Of a stretch of DNA of 64,000 nt, positions 36,601 to 47,459 are shown one piece after another. Source of the stretch: Bradyrhizobium sp. SK17 (lineage in GTDB: Bacteria; Pseudomonadota; Alphaproteobacteria; Rhizobiales; Xanthobacteraceae); assembly GCF_002831585.1 (NCBI RefSeq), contig NZ_CP025113.1, positions 1,178,001-1,242,000 of the forward strand. Reading direction: 5' to 3'. The notes beneath the pieces are model-generated. The model was not told where the DNA came from. It ran no database searches and worked only from the letters and a program-made list of their open reading frames with translations. Position numbers and translations under genes: made by a program. Position 1 is the stretch's first letter. Every line of letters starts with the position of its first letter.

Positions 36601-37102
36601 GCAACGCGGCACGCTGGTGCATCGCCTGCTGCAATCGCTGCCCGACATCGCCCTGGAGCGGCGGCTCGGCGCAGCGCTCGGCTATCTCGGTCGCAACGCC
36701 GATGGCTGGAGCGAGGACGAGCGCGCGGCGCTGGCCCGGCAAGTGGTCGCCCTCACCGTCGATCTGCGCTTCGCGCCGGTATTTGCCCCCGGCAGCCGTG
36801 CCGAGGTGTCGATCGTGGGCCGGCTGGAGCGGCCGGGACAGCCCAAGGCGCTGGTCTCGGGCCAGATCGACCGGCTGGTGGTGACCCCGAATGAGGTCCT
36901 GATCGTCGATTTCAAGACCAACCACACCCCGCCGAAGACCGCCGCCGAGGCCCCCAGGGGCTATATCCGGCAGCTCGCGCTGTACCGTGCGGTACTGGCG
37001 AAGCTTTATCCCCAACGGATCATCCACGCCGCCCTGCTCTGGACCGAAACCCCTGAAATGATGGAGATTTCCGCCTCCGCGCTGGACGCCGGGCTGGCAT
37101 AA
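33626..37102 (+). CDS. addA: double-strand break repair helicase-nuclease AddA
   Basis: 1158 residues from ATG 33626, overlapping the end of addB. UvrD-like superfamily 1 helicase: Walker A FVSANAGSGKTHVLVQRVIR, motif Ia ILCITFTKAAAANMAERVF, motif II VLIDEAQDTSP, motif III AVGDEKQSIFSFQGA, motif V VMTVHGAKGLEA and motif VI RRLLYVAMTRAADRL. The C-terminal nuclease has ERPGQPKALVSGQIDRL and VLIVDFKTNHTPP. With AddB it unwinds and trims broken ends up to a regulatory sequence. A start at 33593 is possible but unlikely. Confidence 0.96.
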   Translation: MVKAPRPIPPAVRDAQARASDPKASTFVSANAGSGKTHVLVQRVIRLLLSGVPPEKILCITFTKAAAANMAERVFTTLGHWVTLDDTGLDAAIREAGIAHPSASLRREARKLFACALETPGGLKVQTIHALCTRLLQQFPFEANVPARFAVLDDRDQNEMMERANLAVFLEASRIPDSAIGRALRTAMANAADVTFKEVVREACLSRDHFMAWTDAAGNATAAAAQMSAALGVSTEDRIEDVEREIVDGPNLPRSSWKEMATLLDTSSKADQKQADRLRAALTFTGAAQVDEYLGVFLTDDRAPRASVITNNFIKKNAVAGNRFEAEIDRLGPLIERRRAVVARDRTEALIHIATAAAAHYRREKLERGLLDYDDLIDKTLAMLDRVSSGWVHYKLDRGVDHVLIDEAQDTSPRQWDIVAHIISEFTSGAGARDGLVRTVFAVGDEKQSIFSFQGAAPREFDLRRRELKRRFEEAGLKFDPVSFTYSFRSGPVILHSVDHVFREQEIFRSIHAVENGYPIHNAMTDAGPSLIELWDLAVADDRQDIEGWRAPFDGVAMTSPEVKLARRIQAEIKRLVTSGTMTGSAGGRRPLRYGDMLILVRRRGNAFDAVIQALKHAGIPVAGADRLKLTEHIAIIDLMHLADALLLPQDDLALAVALKSPLFGLDDDDLFKLAYQRRGSLRAALAAQAATDERFAAALRRLEHCERRFTQETPFAFYAWLLGGDGGRARMLRRLGHEANDALDEFLELALSYERKAPASLQGFIAWLRAADTEVKRDMEISRDEVRVMTVHGAKGLEASVVFLVDTTTSPSDTQRLRLIHLPQGNAAPNAPGVVVWAGKKAEDPPAVADARKAMLGDTEDEYRRLLYVAMTRAADRLIVGGCMPGNMNTVRKSSWYDLITKGLANAGLRLEELETPAGKVMRYSRPDDAGDLTGAPATAATASIALPSWLRTAAAPEAAAAGVLRPSDPADDDGHKIRSGESVLLRARALQRGTLVHRLLQSLPDIALERRLGAALGYLGRNADGWSEDERAALARQVVALTVDLRFAPVFAPGSRAEVSIVGRLERPGQPKALVSGQIDRLVVTPNEVLIVDFKTNHTPPKTAAEAPRGYIRQLALYRAVLAKLYPQRIIHAALLWTETPEMMEISASALDAGLA

Positions 37103-37218
37103 GGTCATGTCGGCGTGAGCAAGCTTGACCCGGCAAGGGGGCGTTCATACGTTTGCCCCATGCTCCCGGGCGCGATTCTCCGCGGCGCCCTTTTGTCTCA
37201 ACTGAACGAGGTACTCCC

Positions 37219-37539
37219 ATGGCCGTTGGCAAGGTTTCTGACGCCGATTTCGAAGCCGAGGTGCTCAAGGCGACCGGGCCGGTGGTCGTCGACTTCTGGG
37301 CCGAATGGTGCGGCCCCTGCCGCATGATCGCGCCCGCTCTCGATGAGATTTCCGGCGCGATGGGCGACAAGGTCAAGATCGTCAAGCTCAACGTCGACGA
37401 GAGCCCGAAGACCGCGTCGAAATATGGCGTGATGTCGATCCCCACCCTGATGATCTTCAAGGGCGGCGAGATGGCGTCCCGTCAGGTCGGCGCTGCGCCG
37501 AAGGCGAAGCTACAGCAGTGGATCACCGCTGCGGTCTGA
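37219..37539 (+). CDS. trxA: thioredoxin
   Basis: 106 residues from ATG 37219. Redox active site WAEWCGPCRM, cis-Pro in MSIPTLMIFKGG, buried Asp in VVVDFWAEW. Reduces protein disulfides in the cytoplasm. Follows addA, as in many alphaproteobacteria; a strong terminator follows at 37567. Confidence 0.97.
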   Translation: MAVGKVSDADFEAEVLKATGPVVVDFWAEWCGPCRMIAPALDEISGAMGDKVKIVKLNVDESPKTASKYGVMSIPTLMIFKGGEMASRQVGAAPKAKLQQWITAAV

Positions 37540-37566
37540 CCCGGTTTGAATTAGCTGATTTGCGAC

Positions 37567-37596
37567 ACGGCCGGCGAAAGCCGGCCGTTTTGTTTT
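37567..37596 (+). terminator. Rho-independent terminator of trxA
   Basis: Perfect 9-bp stem ACGGCCGGC / GCCGGCCGT with a GAAA tetraloop (37567-37588), then TTTGTTTT. Confidence 0.9.
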
Positions 37597-38335
37597 ACCT
37601 GATCCATCCGGTCGCGAGCGCCGAGGCGAGTTCGGCCTCGCCATTGCGCCGTGCCAGCGCCGCCATCGCGGCGTGGTCGTAGGGGATGTGGCGGAAGGTC
37701 ACGTCCCAGTCGCCATCGATCTGTTCGAGGATGGCGTAGCGCGCATCGGGCGAGCCGGCTTCCACGACATGCGGATGCGGCTTGCCGGCGCGGTAGCCAG
37801 GCGAGCCGACGCTGCCGGGATTGACGATCAGCCGGCCGTCGCCAAGCCGCACCACGCGCGCGAGATGCGTGTGCGCGCACAGGATCAGCGACTGCGTCAC
37901 GCCGGCCGCTTTCGCTGCGATCGCTTCCAGCGGAGACATCAGCACCTCGCCGCCCGGCAGCACGGTGTCGAGCCAGTAGGTCTCGTCATCCTGCGGTGTC
38001 GCGTGACAGAGGAAGACCTCGTCGCGATAGACCGCATTCGCCGGCAGCGTGCGCAGCCAATCGAAATGCTGCGGCTCGAGCTGGGTGTAGGTTCGCCGCT
38101 CCCAGGAGCCCATCTTCTCGTGCGGGCGATCGATCAGATAGCGGTCGTGATTGCCGAGCAGATGGACCGCATCGAGCGCCATCAGCCTATCGATGGTCGG
38201 CCGCGCGTCGAGCGGGCCGCTCACCATGTCGCCGAGATCGACGATGTCGGAAATGCCCTGCGCGCGAATGTCGGCGAGCACCGCTTCGAGCGCGAGATGA
38301 TTGCCGTGAATGTCGGCGATCGCAGCAAATCGCAT
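37595..38335 (-). CDS. metallophosphoesterase (calcineurin-like, ApaH/YfcE type)
   Basis: 246 residues from ATG 38335, with GGGAGGAC just upstream. The metal-binding motifs of the family are all there: IADIHGNHLAL, VDLGDMVSGP, LLGNHDRYL, FLCHATPQDD, LILCAHTHLA and LIVNPGSVGSPG. Probably hydrolyses a phosphodiester or phosphomonoester; substrate unknown. Convergent with trxA; separate from folC by about 50 bp and same strand. Confidence 0.88.
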   Translation of the reverse strand: MRFAAIADIHGNHLALEAVLADIRAQGISDIVDLGDMVSGPLDARPTIDRLMALDAVHLLGNHDRYLIDRPHEKMGSWERRTYTQLEPQHFDWLRTLPANAVYRDEVFLCHATPQDDETYWLDTVLPGGEVLMSPLEAIAAKAAGVTQSLILCAHTHLARVVRLGDGRLIVNPGSVGSPGYRAGKPHPHVVEAGSPDARYAILEQIDGDWDVTFRHIPYDHAAMAALARRNGEAELASALATGWIR

Positions 38336-38383
38336 GATGTCTCGTCCTCCCACATGCGCGCCGCATCCGGGACGCGCGACCAC

Positions 38384-39727
38384 TTATGCAGGAGGCGTGC
38401 CGTTGGCCGCAAGCACGGGGCCGGCCAGATACAATGAGCCGGTGATCAGGATGCGCGGCGGCACCTCATAGGCCAGCATCGCGAGCCGTTGCAGCGCGGC
38501 GTCGACGTCGGGTGCGATCTCGACACGCATGCCTAGCGCGCGCGCGGCATCGGCAAGCTTCTCCGGCGCCATGCCGTTGTCGCGGCCGGGCACCGGGACC
38601 GCGATGATGTGGCGGGTCAAGCCGGCGAAATTGGCGAGGAATGCGCCGGCATCCTTGTTGGCCATCATGCCTGCGATCACGACCAGCGGCCGCGACACGC
38701 GCTCCTCGAGATCGCCGAGCGCGGCGGCCGCAACCCGGCCGCCCTCGGCATTGTGGCCGCCATCGAGCCAGACCTCGGAGCCCTGCGGCCCCTGGCAGAC
38801 CAGCGTGCCGGAGACCAGCCGCTGCATCCGCGCCGGCCATTCCGCATTGACGATACCGGCCTCGAAGGCGGCGATATTGAGCTTGAACGTCTCGATCGCG
38901 CGCAACGTCGCGATCGCAAGGCCGGCATTGTCGAACTGATGCCGGCCGAACAGTTTTGGCGCGGCGAGATCCATCAGGCCGCGTTCGTCCTGATAGACCA
39001 GCCGGCCGCGCTCGACGCCGACATGCCATTGCTGGCCGGCGGCATGCAGCGGCGCCCGCATGCGGTGCGCCTCCGCCTCGATCACTGCCATCGCATCGGG
39101 CGCCTGCTCGGCGCACACCACCGGCACCTTGCGCTTGATGATCGCGGCCTTCTCGCCCGCGATCAGGGCCAGCGTGTCGCCGAGGAATTCCATGTGGTCC
39201 ATGCTGACCGGCGTGATCACCGAAGCCAGCGGCGTCTCGACCACATTGGTCGAATCCAGCCGGCCGCCGAGGCCGACCTCGAGCAGCACGACATCGGCCG
39301 GATGCTTGGCGAACAGGCAGAACGCGACCGCGGTTTCCATCTCGAAAATGGTGATGGGATTGCCGGCGTTGATGCGCTCGCAATGCTCGAATGTCGCGCG
39401 CAGCTCGTCGTCGCCGACCAGCTTGCCGCCGCCGACCGCGCCGAGCCGGTAGCATTCGTTGATCCGCACCAGATAGGGCGAGGTGAAAACGTGCACCCGC
39501 AGGCCCGATGCTTCCAGGATCGCGCGCAGATAGGCGACCGTCGAACCCTTGCCGTTGGTGCCGGCGACATGGATCACCGGCGGCAGCTTGCGCTCGGGAT
39601 GATCGAGCTGCTCCATCAGGCCGTGCATCCGATCGAGGCTGAGATCGATGCGCTTGGGATGCAGCGCCGATATCCGCGCGATCAACGCCTCGAACGGGGC
39701 CTGCGATGGGGCGGCGCCTGCGGTCAC
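38384..39727 (-). CDS. folC: bifunctional folylpolyglutamate synthase/dihydrofolate synthase
   Basis: 447 residues from a GTG (39727-39725) that overlaps the accD stop by 4 bp; upstream in-frame starts lie within accD. Adds glutamate to dihydropteroate and extends polyglutamate tails on folates. Mur-ligase fold: P-loop [42 protein letters not shown] and the family signature [17 protein letters not shown], plus [11 protein letters not shown] and [12 protein letters not shown]. Last gene of the trpFBA-accD-folC string. Confidence 0.95.
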   Translation of the reverse strand: MTAGAAPSQAPFEALIARISALHPKRIDLSLDRMHGLMEQLDHPERKLPPVIHVAGTNGKGSTVAYLRAILEASGLRVHVFTSPYLVRINECYRLGAVGGGKLVGDDELRATFEHCERINAGNPITIFEMETAVAFCLFAKHPADVVLLEVGLGGRLDSTNVVETPLASVITPVSMDHMEFLGDTLALIAGEKAAIIKRKVPVVCAEQAPDAMAVIEAEAHRMRAPLHAAGQQWHVGVERGRLVYQDERGLMDLAAPKLFGRHQFDNAGLAIATLRAIETFKLNIAAFEAGIVNAEWPARMQRLVSGTLVCQGPQGSEVWLDGGHNAEGGRVAAAALGDLEERVSRPLVVIAGMMANKDAGAFLANFAGLTRHIIAVPVPGRDNGMAPEKLADAARALGMRVEIAPDVDAALQRLAMLAYEVPPRILITGSLYLAGPVLAANGTPPA

Positions 39728-40665
39728 GCGTGCGGCGCGGCCGGCACCGTCTCCGGCGCCGTGACGATCTGGGCCGGCTCGTTGACCGGTGTTGCGGGCT
39801 TCGATGCGGTTTCCAGCGCCGGCGATTTGGTGAACAGGCGGCACAGCCGCGCCAGCGTCGCCTTCATGTCGTGGCGATGCACGACCATGTCGACCATGCC
39901 GTGCTCGCGCAGATATTCAGCGCGCTGAAAGCCTTCCGGCAGCTTCTCGCGGATGGTCTGCTCGATCACGCGCGCGCCGGCAAAGCCGATCAGCGCGCCG
40001 GGTTCGGCGATCTGGACGTCGCCGAGCATCGCATAGGAGGCGGTGACGCCGCCGGTGGTTGGATTGGTCAGCACCACGATATAGGGCTGGCGCGCCTCGC
40101 GCAGCATCTGCACGCCGACCGTGGTGCGCGGCATCTGCATCAGCGACAGGATGCCTTCCTGCATCCGCGCGCCGCCCGATGCTGCGAACACGATGAAGGG
40201 TGATTTCTTCTCGACCGCGAGCTCGAGCCCGCGCACCATCGCTTCACCCGCGGCCATGCCGAGCGAGCCGCCCATGAAGTCGAAATCCTGCACCGCGACC
40301 ACGACGCCGGCACCTTCGAGCTTGCCGTAGCCGACCTTGACCGCGTCGTTCAGCCCGGTCTTGGTCCGTGCATCCTTGATGCGGTCGACATATTTGCGCT
40401 CGTCGCGGAACTTGAGCGGATCGGCCGTCACCTCGGGCAGCGCGACATCGAACCAGGTCTCATTGTCGAAGATCGACTTCAGCCGCGCCACCGCGCCCAT
40501 GCGCATGTGGTAGTTCGAGCCGGGAATCACGAACTGGTTGGCCTCGACGTCCTTGTAGAACACGAGCTGTCCGGAATCCGGGCACTTGATCCAGAGATTC
40601 TCCGGCGTTTCGCGACGCAGGATGTTGCGGATCTTCGGCCGGACGACGTTGGTGAGCCAGTTCAT
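39724..40665 (-). CDS. accD: acetyl-CoA carboxylase carboxyltransferase subunit beta
   Basis: 313 residues from ATG 40665 ([19 protein letters not shown]). With AccA transfers carboxyl from biotin to acetyl-CoA, giving malonyl-CoA. Crotonase-fold core with [16 protein letters not shown] and [19 protein letters not shown]. The N-terminal zinc ribbon is degenerate: [20 protein letters not shown] and [11 protein letters not shown] keep one of the four Cys found in E. coli AccD. Located between trpA and folC, a conserved alphaproteobacterial order. Confidence 0.95.
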   Translation of the reverse strand: MNWLTNVVRPKIRNILRRETPENLWIKCPDSGQLVFYKDVEANQFVIPGSNYHMRMGAVARLKSIFDNETWFDVALPEVTADPLKFRDERKYVDRIKDARTKTGLNDAVKVGYGKLEGAGVVVAVQDFDFMGGSLGMAAGEAMVRGLELAVEKKSPFIVFAASGGARMQEGILSLMQMPRTTVGVQMLREARQPYIVVLTNPTTGGVTASYAMLGDVQIAEPGALIGFAGARVIEQTIREKLPEGFQRAEYLREHGMVDMVVHRHDMKATLARLCRLFTKSPALETASKPATPVNEPAQIVTAPETVPAAPHA

Positions 40666-40769
40666 GGTTCGCTCCGAAATGCGGGTCGGTCCCGCATCAG
40701 CTGGATATATGGCGGGCCGGGCGAACCCGGCAAGCCGCCGTCTGCGGCCTTGTTGCCGCAAAATGTGGC

Positions 40770-41602
40770 TTATTCAGCGGCCTGCTTGGCGCCCCGGACC
40801 CCCTGGGCCAGCGCGGACACCAGGTCCGCGACCGCGCTCACGGTCTTCGGCGTCGCGCGGCCCTCGGCATCGAGGCTGCCCTTCAGGGCGTCGACCAGCG
40901 CGGTGCCGACCACGGAGCCATCGGCGCTCTCGGCAATCGCACGCGCCACATCCGGCGTCCGGATGCCGAAACCGACACAGACCGGTAGCGCGGTGTGCCG
41001 CTTGATGCGCGCCACGGCCGCTCCAACGACCTTCGAATCGGCCGCAGCGCTGCCGGTGATTCCGGTGACCGCGACGTAGTAGACAAAGCCCGAGGTGTTG
41101 GCGAGCACCGCCGGCAGCCGCTTGTCGTCGGTGGTCGGCGTCGCCAGCCGGATGAAGTTCAGCCCGGCCTTGATCGCGGGGATGCAGAGCTCGGTGTCTT
41201 CCTCCGGCGGCAGGTCGACGATGATCAGGCCATCGACGCCGGCGGTCTTGGCATCGGCCAGGAAGCTGTCGACGCCGTAGATGTAGATCGGATTGTAATA
41301 GCCCATCAGCACGATCGGAGTGGCGTTGTCCTCCTTGCGGAAGTCGCGGACCATCGCGAGCGTCTTCTTCAGCGTCATGCCGCCCTTGAGCGCGCGCAGC
41401 CCGGCGGCCTGGATCGACGGGCCGTCGGCCATCGGATCGGTGAACGGCATGCCGATCTCGATGACGTCGGCCCCGGCCTTCGGCAGCGCCTTGAGGATGT
41501 CGAGCGAAGTTTTCGGATCGGGGTCGCCAGCCATCACGAAGGTGACGAAAGCGGAGCGGCCCTGCTGCTTCAGCTCGGCGAAACGTGCGTCGATACGGGT
41601 GC

Positions 41603-41606
<4 letters not shown>
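40770..41606 (-). CDS. trpA: tryptophan synthase alpha chain
   Basis: 278 residues with a GTG start overlapping the trpB stop. Cleaves indole-3-glycerol phosphate to indole, which is channelled to TrpB. Catalytic Glu in [17 protein letters not shown] and Asp in [15 protein letters not shown]; the loop [14 protein letters not shown] and [11 protein letters not shown] phosphate site are complete. Confidence 0.97.
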
Positions 41607-42816
<1,210 letters not shown>

Positions 42817-42820
<4 letters not shown>

Positions 42821-43476
42821 CGAACCATCAGTTCTTGGGTTGCGCGCGCGGCGCGGATGAAGGCGCGGATCAGCTCGGGATCCTTGACGCCGGGCACGCT
42901 CTCGACGCCCGACGAGACGTCGACGCCGCCGGCACGGGTGACCCGGACGGCTTCAGCGACATTGCCGGCGTTGAGCCCGCCAGAGACCATGTAAGGCAGC
43001 GCCAGATCGAGATGTTCCAGCACATGCCAATCGAACGGCGCGCCGAGACCGCCCGGCCGCGTCGCATCCTTCGGCGCGCGGGCATCGAACAGAATGCGGT
43101 CGGCGACGCTGGCATAGCCCGGCAGCGGCGCCAGATCGGCCGAGGTCTCGACCGGCAGCGCCTTCATCAGTGGCAGGCCGAATTTCTGCTTGATGTCGCG
43201 CAGCCGCGCCGTGGTCTCCTTGCCGTGCAGTTGCAGGATATCCGGCCGCAGCGTCTCGACGATATTTTCCAGCGTCGCGTCGTCGGCATCGACGGTCAGC
43301 GCGACCTTCACGGCGCGGCCCTTGGCCTGTTTGCCGAGCTCGCGCGCGGTCTCGAGGCTGATATGGCGCGGCGACGGGGGAAAGAACACGAACCCCACCA
43401 TGTCCGCGCCGCCGTCGAGCGCGACGTCGAGCGTCTCGCGCGTAGACAGGCCGCAGATTTTGACGAGCAGGGGCAT
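42817..43476 (-). CDS. trpF: phosphoribosylanthranilate isomerase
   Basis: 219 residues. Single-domain (beta/alpha)8 barrel isomerising PRA to CdRP. Catalytic Cys in [18 protein letters not shown] and Asp in [24 protein letters not shown] and [10 protein letters not shown] bind phosphate. First gene of the trpFBA group; about 60 bp separate it from lapA on the same strand. Confidence 0.97.
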
Positions 43477-43551
43477 GGTCTCGAAACGGGTCTCAAAACG
43501 GGCTTTTGGGCGGCCGGAACCGGGATGAACCGCGTGCCGACGGGGCGGGTT

Positions 43552-43938
43552 CTACAACGTCGCGCCCTGCTTGTCTCGCCCGTTGGGCCCGTAAAAACCG
43601 AGCTGGGCCGGAGCCGGGCGGCGCTGCGCGTCGTCCCGGGAGGCAGCCGCCCTGAGATCGGCGAGCTCGGCGCGAACGTGGCGGGCGTCAGCCTCGTGCT
43701 GGCGGGCCGCGCGACGCCAGCGCCCCTGCTTGAACCAGGTCGCCACGCCGCCCGCGATCACGCCCAGGATCGCGGAGACGATGATGACGACGAACAGCGG
43801 CAGTGTGACCGCAACCGTCGGCGTCACAGAGTTGAACGGATCAAACGACACCGTCACCCAGTGACGGTTGGCCACCGCGAAGATCAGGAAGATCAGTCCA
43901 AGCGGAATGACGACCACTGCCGTGAAGAACTTTCGCAT
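43552..43938 (-). CDS. lapA: LapA domain (DUF1049) inner-membrane protein
   Basis: 128 residues from ATG 43938; the ATG six bases upstream has no spaced ribosome site, while GAGAG lies 6 nt before 43938. Two membrane segments (TAVVVIPLGLIFLIFAVA; TLPLFVVIIVSAILGVIAGG) with NRHWVTVSFDP between them, then a charged helix of coiled-coil type. Relatives of E. coli LapA (YciS) take part in lipopolysaccharide assembly control. The position between ihfB and trpF is conserved in alphaproteobacteria. Confidence 0.85.
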   Translation of the reverse strand: MRKFFTAVVVIPLGLIFLIFAVANRHWVTVSFDPFNSVTPTVAVTLPLFVVIIVSAILGVIAGGVATWFKQGRWRRAARQHEADARHVRAELADLRAAASRDDAQRRPAPAQLGFYGPNGRDKQGATL

Positions 43939-44012
43939 GACCATCTCTCGCAGCGATGGAGAAAGTACGGGCGCATCACCCGCAACACGGCAACGGCGAC
44001 GCGTCAGCCCTG

Positions 44013-44342
44013 TTAAGCGTCAGCCTTGGACGCGTCGATCTTGGAGGCTTCCGCCTCGGTCACGTCGCGATTGAGGCGTTCGCGCATTTCCTTGCCGGTC
44101 TTGAAGAACGGCACGCTCTTCTGGTCGACCGGCACGTGCTCGCCGGTGCGCGGATTGCGGCCGGCGCGCGCCGGGCGATGCTTCACCGAGAACGCGCCAA
44201 AACCACGCAGTTCGACGCGGTCGCCACGCGCCAGCGCCGCAACGATTTCATCGAGAATCGCATTCACAATGTTCTCGACATCCCGCTGATAGAGGTGCGG
44301 GTTGTGCTCGGCGATACGCTGAACAAGTTCGGATTTGATCAT
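44013..44342 (-). CDS. ihfB: integration host factor subunit beta
   Basis: 109 residues. HU/IHF fold: [20 protein letters not shown], then [20 protein letters not shown] and the DNA-bending arm [19 protein letters not shown]. Pairs with IhfA (not in the window) to bend DNA at promoters and origins. An Ala/Glu/Lys-rich C-terminal tail of about 15 residues follows the core. Downstream of rpsA and sppA on the same strand. Confidence 0.96.
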   Translation of the reverse strand: MIKSELVQRIAEHNPHLYQRDVENIVNAILDEIVAALARGDRVELRGFGAFSVKHRPARAGRNPRTGEHVPVDQKSVPFFKTGKEMRERLNRDVTEAEASKIDASKADA

Positions 44343-44516
44343 CGAAAATGGGATCCCGGCTCTTGCGGAGAACCATTTCCGTGAAAATGCCGTGCACTGT
44401 CAAGACGCTAAATCGATTTAGGGCGCCGTGAAATCGCGTGACAAATAGCCCAATTGGGGCATGCGGCGATTCCCGCAGAGCGGGAATTCATCGGAGAACA
44501 CGCCTTTGACAATCGT

Positions 44517-45494
44517 TCAGTTGGTTCCCGCCGGGCTCCACAGCGCCAGCATGCCGTCGAGCCCGAGCCGGTCGACCGCCTGACCCACGCCACCCTGCTC
44601 GATCCGCCGCGCAATGGCGCCCAGGCCCAATGCATCGAGCGTGACCGACGCTGCGGTGCGCAGGAAGGTCAGGTCGCTGAATCGCGGATTAAGGCTGTAA
44701 TTGCGCACCGGAAGGTCGCTTTTGACCTTCTTCTCCGCAACCAGCCAGGCGATCGCGGTCTTCTCGTCGCCGAGCTGATCGATCAACTTGAGATCGACCG
44801 CCTGGCGGCCGGTGAAGACGCGCCCGTCGGCGACTTTCTCCAGAAGAGCGTCGTCCATGCCGCGCCGTTCCTTCACCAATCCACGGAACCATGCATAGGA
44901 GTCCTTGACCAGACCATCGATCGCCGCGCGGGCCTCCGGGCTGGTCGGCTCGAAACCATTGGGCGCCGCCTTCAGCGGTGAAGATTTGATTTCTTCCATC
45001 TTCACGCCGACGGTCTTGAGCAATTCAGAAACGTTCGGAAACTGGAACAGCACGCCGATCGAGCCGACCAGCGAGGTCTGCTGGGCGACGATATGATCGG
45101 ACGCGATCGCCGTGATGTAGCCGCCGGAGGCAGCCAGTCCCTCGACCACGACGACGAGCGGCTTCTTCGCCTTCAGCTGCATCAGCGAGTCGTAGAGCTG
45201 CTCGGAGCCCGCGGTGGTGCCACCGGGCGAATTGATGTGCACGACAACCGCCGCGTAGCTCGACTTGCCGAGCCGCTCCAGCGCCTCGACGCGCTCCTGG
45301 TCGCTGCGGATCAGCCCTTCGATATTGATCCGCGCGATCGCGTTCGACGTCGAGAAGGCGCCACGCCCGCCGGCGGCGATCACACCGACGCCGACGATCG
45401 CCGCGATCGCGATCACCGCAGCGGCGACACGCCAGAATGTCAGCTTGCGCCTGATACGGCGGCGGTCGACGATCACGTCCGAATCCAGCGACAT
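44517..45494 (-). CDS. sppA: signal peptide peptidase SppA, 36K type
   Basis: 325 residues from ATG 45494 (GGAGAG upstream). Peptidase family S49, cleaves leftover signal peptides in the inner membrane. N-terminal anchor (TFWRVAAAVIAIAAIVGVGV), VVVHINSPGGTTAGSEQLYD, catalytic Ser in VEGLAASGGYITAIASD and Lys in MEEIKSSPLKAAPNGFEP; VFTGRQAVDLKLIDQLGDE is the usual C-terminal motif. Sits between rpsA and ihfB, separated from rpsA by a terminator. Confidence 0.94.
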   Translation of the reverse strand: MSLDSDVIVDRRRIRRKLTFWRVAAAVIAIAAIVGVGVIAAGGRGAFSTSNAIARINIEGLIRSDQERVEALERLGKSSYAAVVVHINSPGGTTAGSEQLYDSLMQLKAKKPLVVVVEGLAASGGYITAIASDHIVAQQTSLVGSIGVLFQFPNVSELLKTVGVKMEEIKSSPLKAAPNGFEPTSPEARAAIDGLVKDSYAWFRGLVKERRGMDDALLEKVADGRVFTGRQAVDLKLIDQLGDEKTAIAWLVAEKKVKSDLPVRNYSLNPRFSDLTFLRTAASVTLDALGLGAIARRIEQGGVGQAVDRLGLDGMLALWSPAGTN

Positions 45495-45690
45495 CCGATC
45501 TCTCCAGGGATGGTCAGCGCGCAACCCGCGTTTTGCAGTCACAGCGTCACTATCAGCTTAGCCAGATACATCAATTGCGACGCAATATGAAGAAAACAAG
45601 GCTCGCCGCAGGCGCTACGTTCGTAGTGAAACCACAGCCCGGATGGAGCCAACGGGGGCTACGGGCTCCGGTATTGCTGCGCACGGCCTC

Positions 45691-45722
45691 AAACAAAAAG
45701 GCCCCGGCTTGCGCCGGGGCCT
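45691..45722 (-). terminator. Rho-independent terminator of rpsA
   Basis: On the minus strand AGGCCCCGGC / GCCGGGGCCT form a 10-bp stem with a short loop (45699-45722), followed by TTTTTGTTT. The rest of the 255-bp gap to sppA holds a sequence resembling a decayed palindromic repeat at about 45632-45672, and nothing else clear. Confidence 0.88.
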
Positions 45723-45749
45723 GATCGATCGCGTCGGATGAGCCAACGC

Positions 45750-47459
45750 TTACTTGTCGTTGCCGCGATTCTTGAGCGCGGTGCCGAGGATGTCGCCGAG
45801 TGTCGCACCCGAATCGGAGGAGCCGTACTGGGCGATGGCTTCCTTCTCTTCGGCGACTTCGAGCGCCTTGATCGACACCTGCACCTTGCGGGCCTTCTTG
45901 TCGAACTGGATGACGCGGGCATCGACCTTCTCGCCGACGGCGAAGCGTTCGGCGCGCTGGTCGTTGCGATCGCGGGCCAGTTCGGAGCGCTTGATGAAGG
46001 TGGTGAACTCGGTGCCCGAGATCCGGACCTCGATGCCGCTTTCCTTCACTTCGAGCACTTCGCAGGTCACGACCGCGCCCTTCTTGACGTCGCCCGGCTC
46101 GGCGAAGGGGTCGCCTTCGAGCTGCTTGACGCCGAGCGAGATCCGCTCCTTCTCGACATCGACGTCGAGCACCACGGCCTTGACCATGTCGCCCTTCTTG
46201 AAGTTGTCGATGACCTGCTCGCCCGGAAGCTTCCAGTCGAGGTCGGAGAGATGGACCATGCCGTCGACATCGCCGTCGAGGCCGAGGAACAGACCGAACT
46301 CGGTCTTGTTCTTGACCTCGCCTTCGACCACCGAGCCGACCGGGAACTTCTCGACGAAGACTTCCCAGGGATTGCGCATGGTCTGCTTGAGACCGAGCGA
46401 GATGCGGCGCTTGACCGAATCCACTTCCAGCACCTGCACTTCGACTTCCTGCGAGGTCGAAACGATCTTGCCGGGGTGCATGTTCTTCTTGGTCCACGAC
46501 ATCTCGGAGACGTGGATCAGGCCTTCGATGCCCGGCTCGAGTTCGACGAACGCGCCGTAGTCGGTGATGTTGGTGACGCGGCCGGTGAAGCGGGCACCCA
46601 GCGGGTACTTGGCTTCGATGCCCTGCCACGGATCATCCAGCAGCTGCTTCATGCCCAGCGAGATGCGGTGCGTCTCGTGGTTGATCTTGATGATCTTGAC
46701 CTTCACGGTCTGGCCGATGGTCAGCACCTCGGTCGGGTGGTTGACGCGGCGCCAGGCGATATCGGTCACGTGCAGCAGGCCGTCGATGCCGCCGAGATCA
46801 ACGAACGCACCGTAATCGGTGATGTTCTTGACCACGCCGTCGATCACCTGACCTTCTTCGAGGTTCTGCACCAGCTCCTGGCGCTGCTCGGCGCGGGTCT
46901 CTTCGAGAACCGTGCGGCGCGACACCACGATGTTGCCGCGGCGGCGGTCCATCTTGAGGATCTGGAACGGCTGCGAATTGTTCATCAGCGGCGCAACGTC
47001 GCGGATCGGACGGATGTCGACCTGCGAGCGCGGCAGGAAGGCCACCGCACCGTCGAGGTCGACCGTGAAGCCGCCCTTGACCTGGTTGAAGATGACGCCG
47101 TTGACCTTTTCGTTGTTCTGGAACGCCTTCTCGAGCTTGCCCCAGCTTTCCTCGCGGCGCGCCTTGTCGCGCGACAGCACGGCTTCGCCGAGCGCATTCT
47201 CGATACGGTCGAGGAACACCTCGACGGTGTCGCCGACCTTCAGATCGCTTTCACGGCCGGGGCCAGCGAATTCGCGCAGCGCGACGCGGCCTTCGGTCTT
47301 AAGGCCGACGTCGATGACGGCCATGTCTTTCTCGATCGCAACAACCTTGCCCTTGATGACCGAGCTTTCCTGCAAATTGCCGCCGGCAAAGGACTCATCA
47401 AGCATCGCCGCGAAATCGTCGCGGGTCGGGGAATAGGAAGACGCAGAATTCGAAACCAT
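45750..47459 (-). CDS. rpsA: 30S ribosomal protein S1
   Basis: 569 residues with six S1 RNA-binding repeats, e.g. GKVVAIEKDMAVIDVGLKTE, GVVKNITDYGAFVDLGGIDG, GRVTNITDYGAFVELEPGIE and GEVKNKTEFGLFLGLDGDVD. Brings mRNA to the small ribosomal subunit. GGAGAAC lies at the right distance before ATG 47459. Downstream of cmk on the same strand; a 9-bp hairpin in its leader (47522-47544) may be a regulatory structure. Confidence 0.98.
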   Translation of the reverse strand: MVSNSASSYSPTRDDFAAMLDESFAGGNLQESSVIKGKVVAIEKDMAVIDVGLKTEGRVALREFAGPGRESDLKVGDTVEVFLDRIENALGEAVLSRDKARREESWGKLEKAFQNNEKVNGVIFNQVKGGFTVDLDGAVAFLPRSQVDIRPIRDVAPLMNNSQPFQILKMDRRRGNIVVSRRTVLEETRAEQRQELVQNLEEGQVIDGVVKNITDYGAFVDLGGIDGLLHVTDIAWRRVNHPTEVLTIGQTVKVKIIKINHETHRISLGMKQLLDDPWQGIEAKYPLGARFTGRVTNITDYGAFVELEPGIEGLIHVSEMSWTKKNMHPGKIVSTSQEVEVQVLEVDSVKRRISLGLKQTMRNPWEVFVEKFPVGSVVEGEVKNKTEFGLFLGLDGDVDGMVHLSDLDWKLPGEQVIDNFKKGDMVKAVVLDVDVEKERISLGVKQLEGDPFAEPGDVKKGAVVTCEVLEVKESGIEVRISGTEFTTFIKRSELARDRNDQRAERFAVGEKVDARVIQFDKKARKVQVSIKALEVAEEKEAIAQYGSSDSGATLGDILGTALKNRGNDK

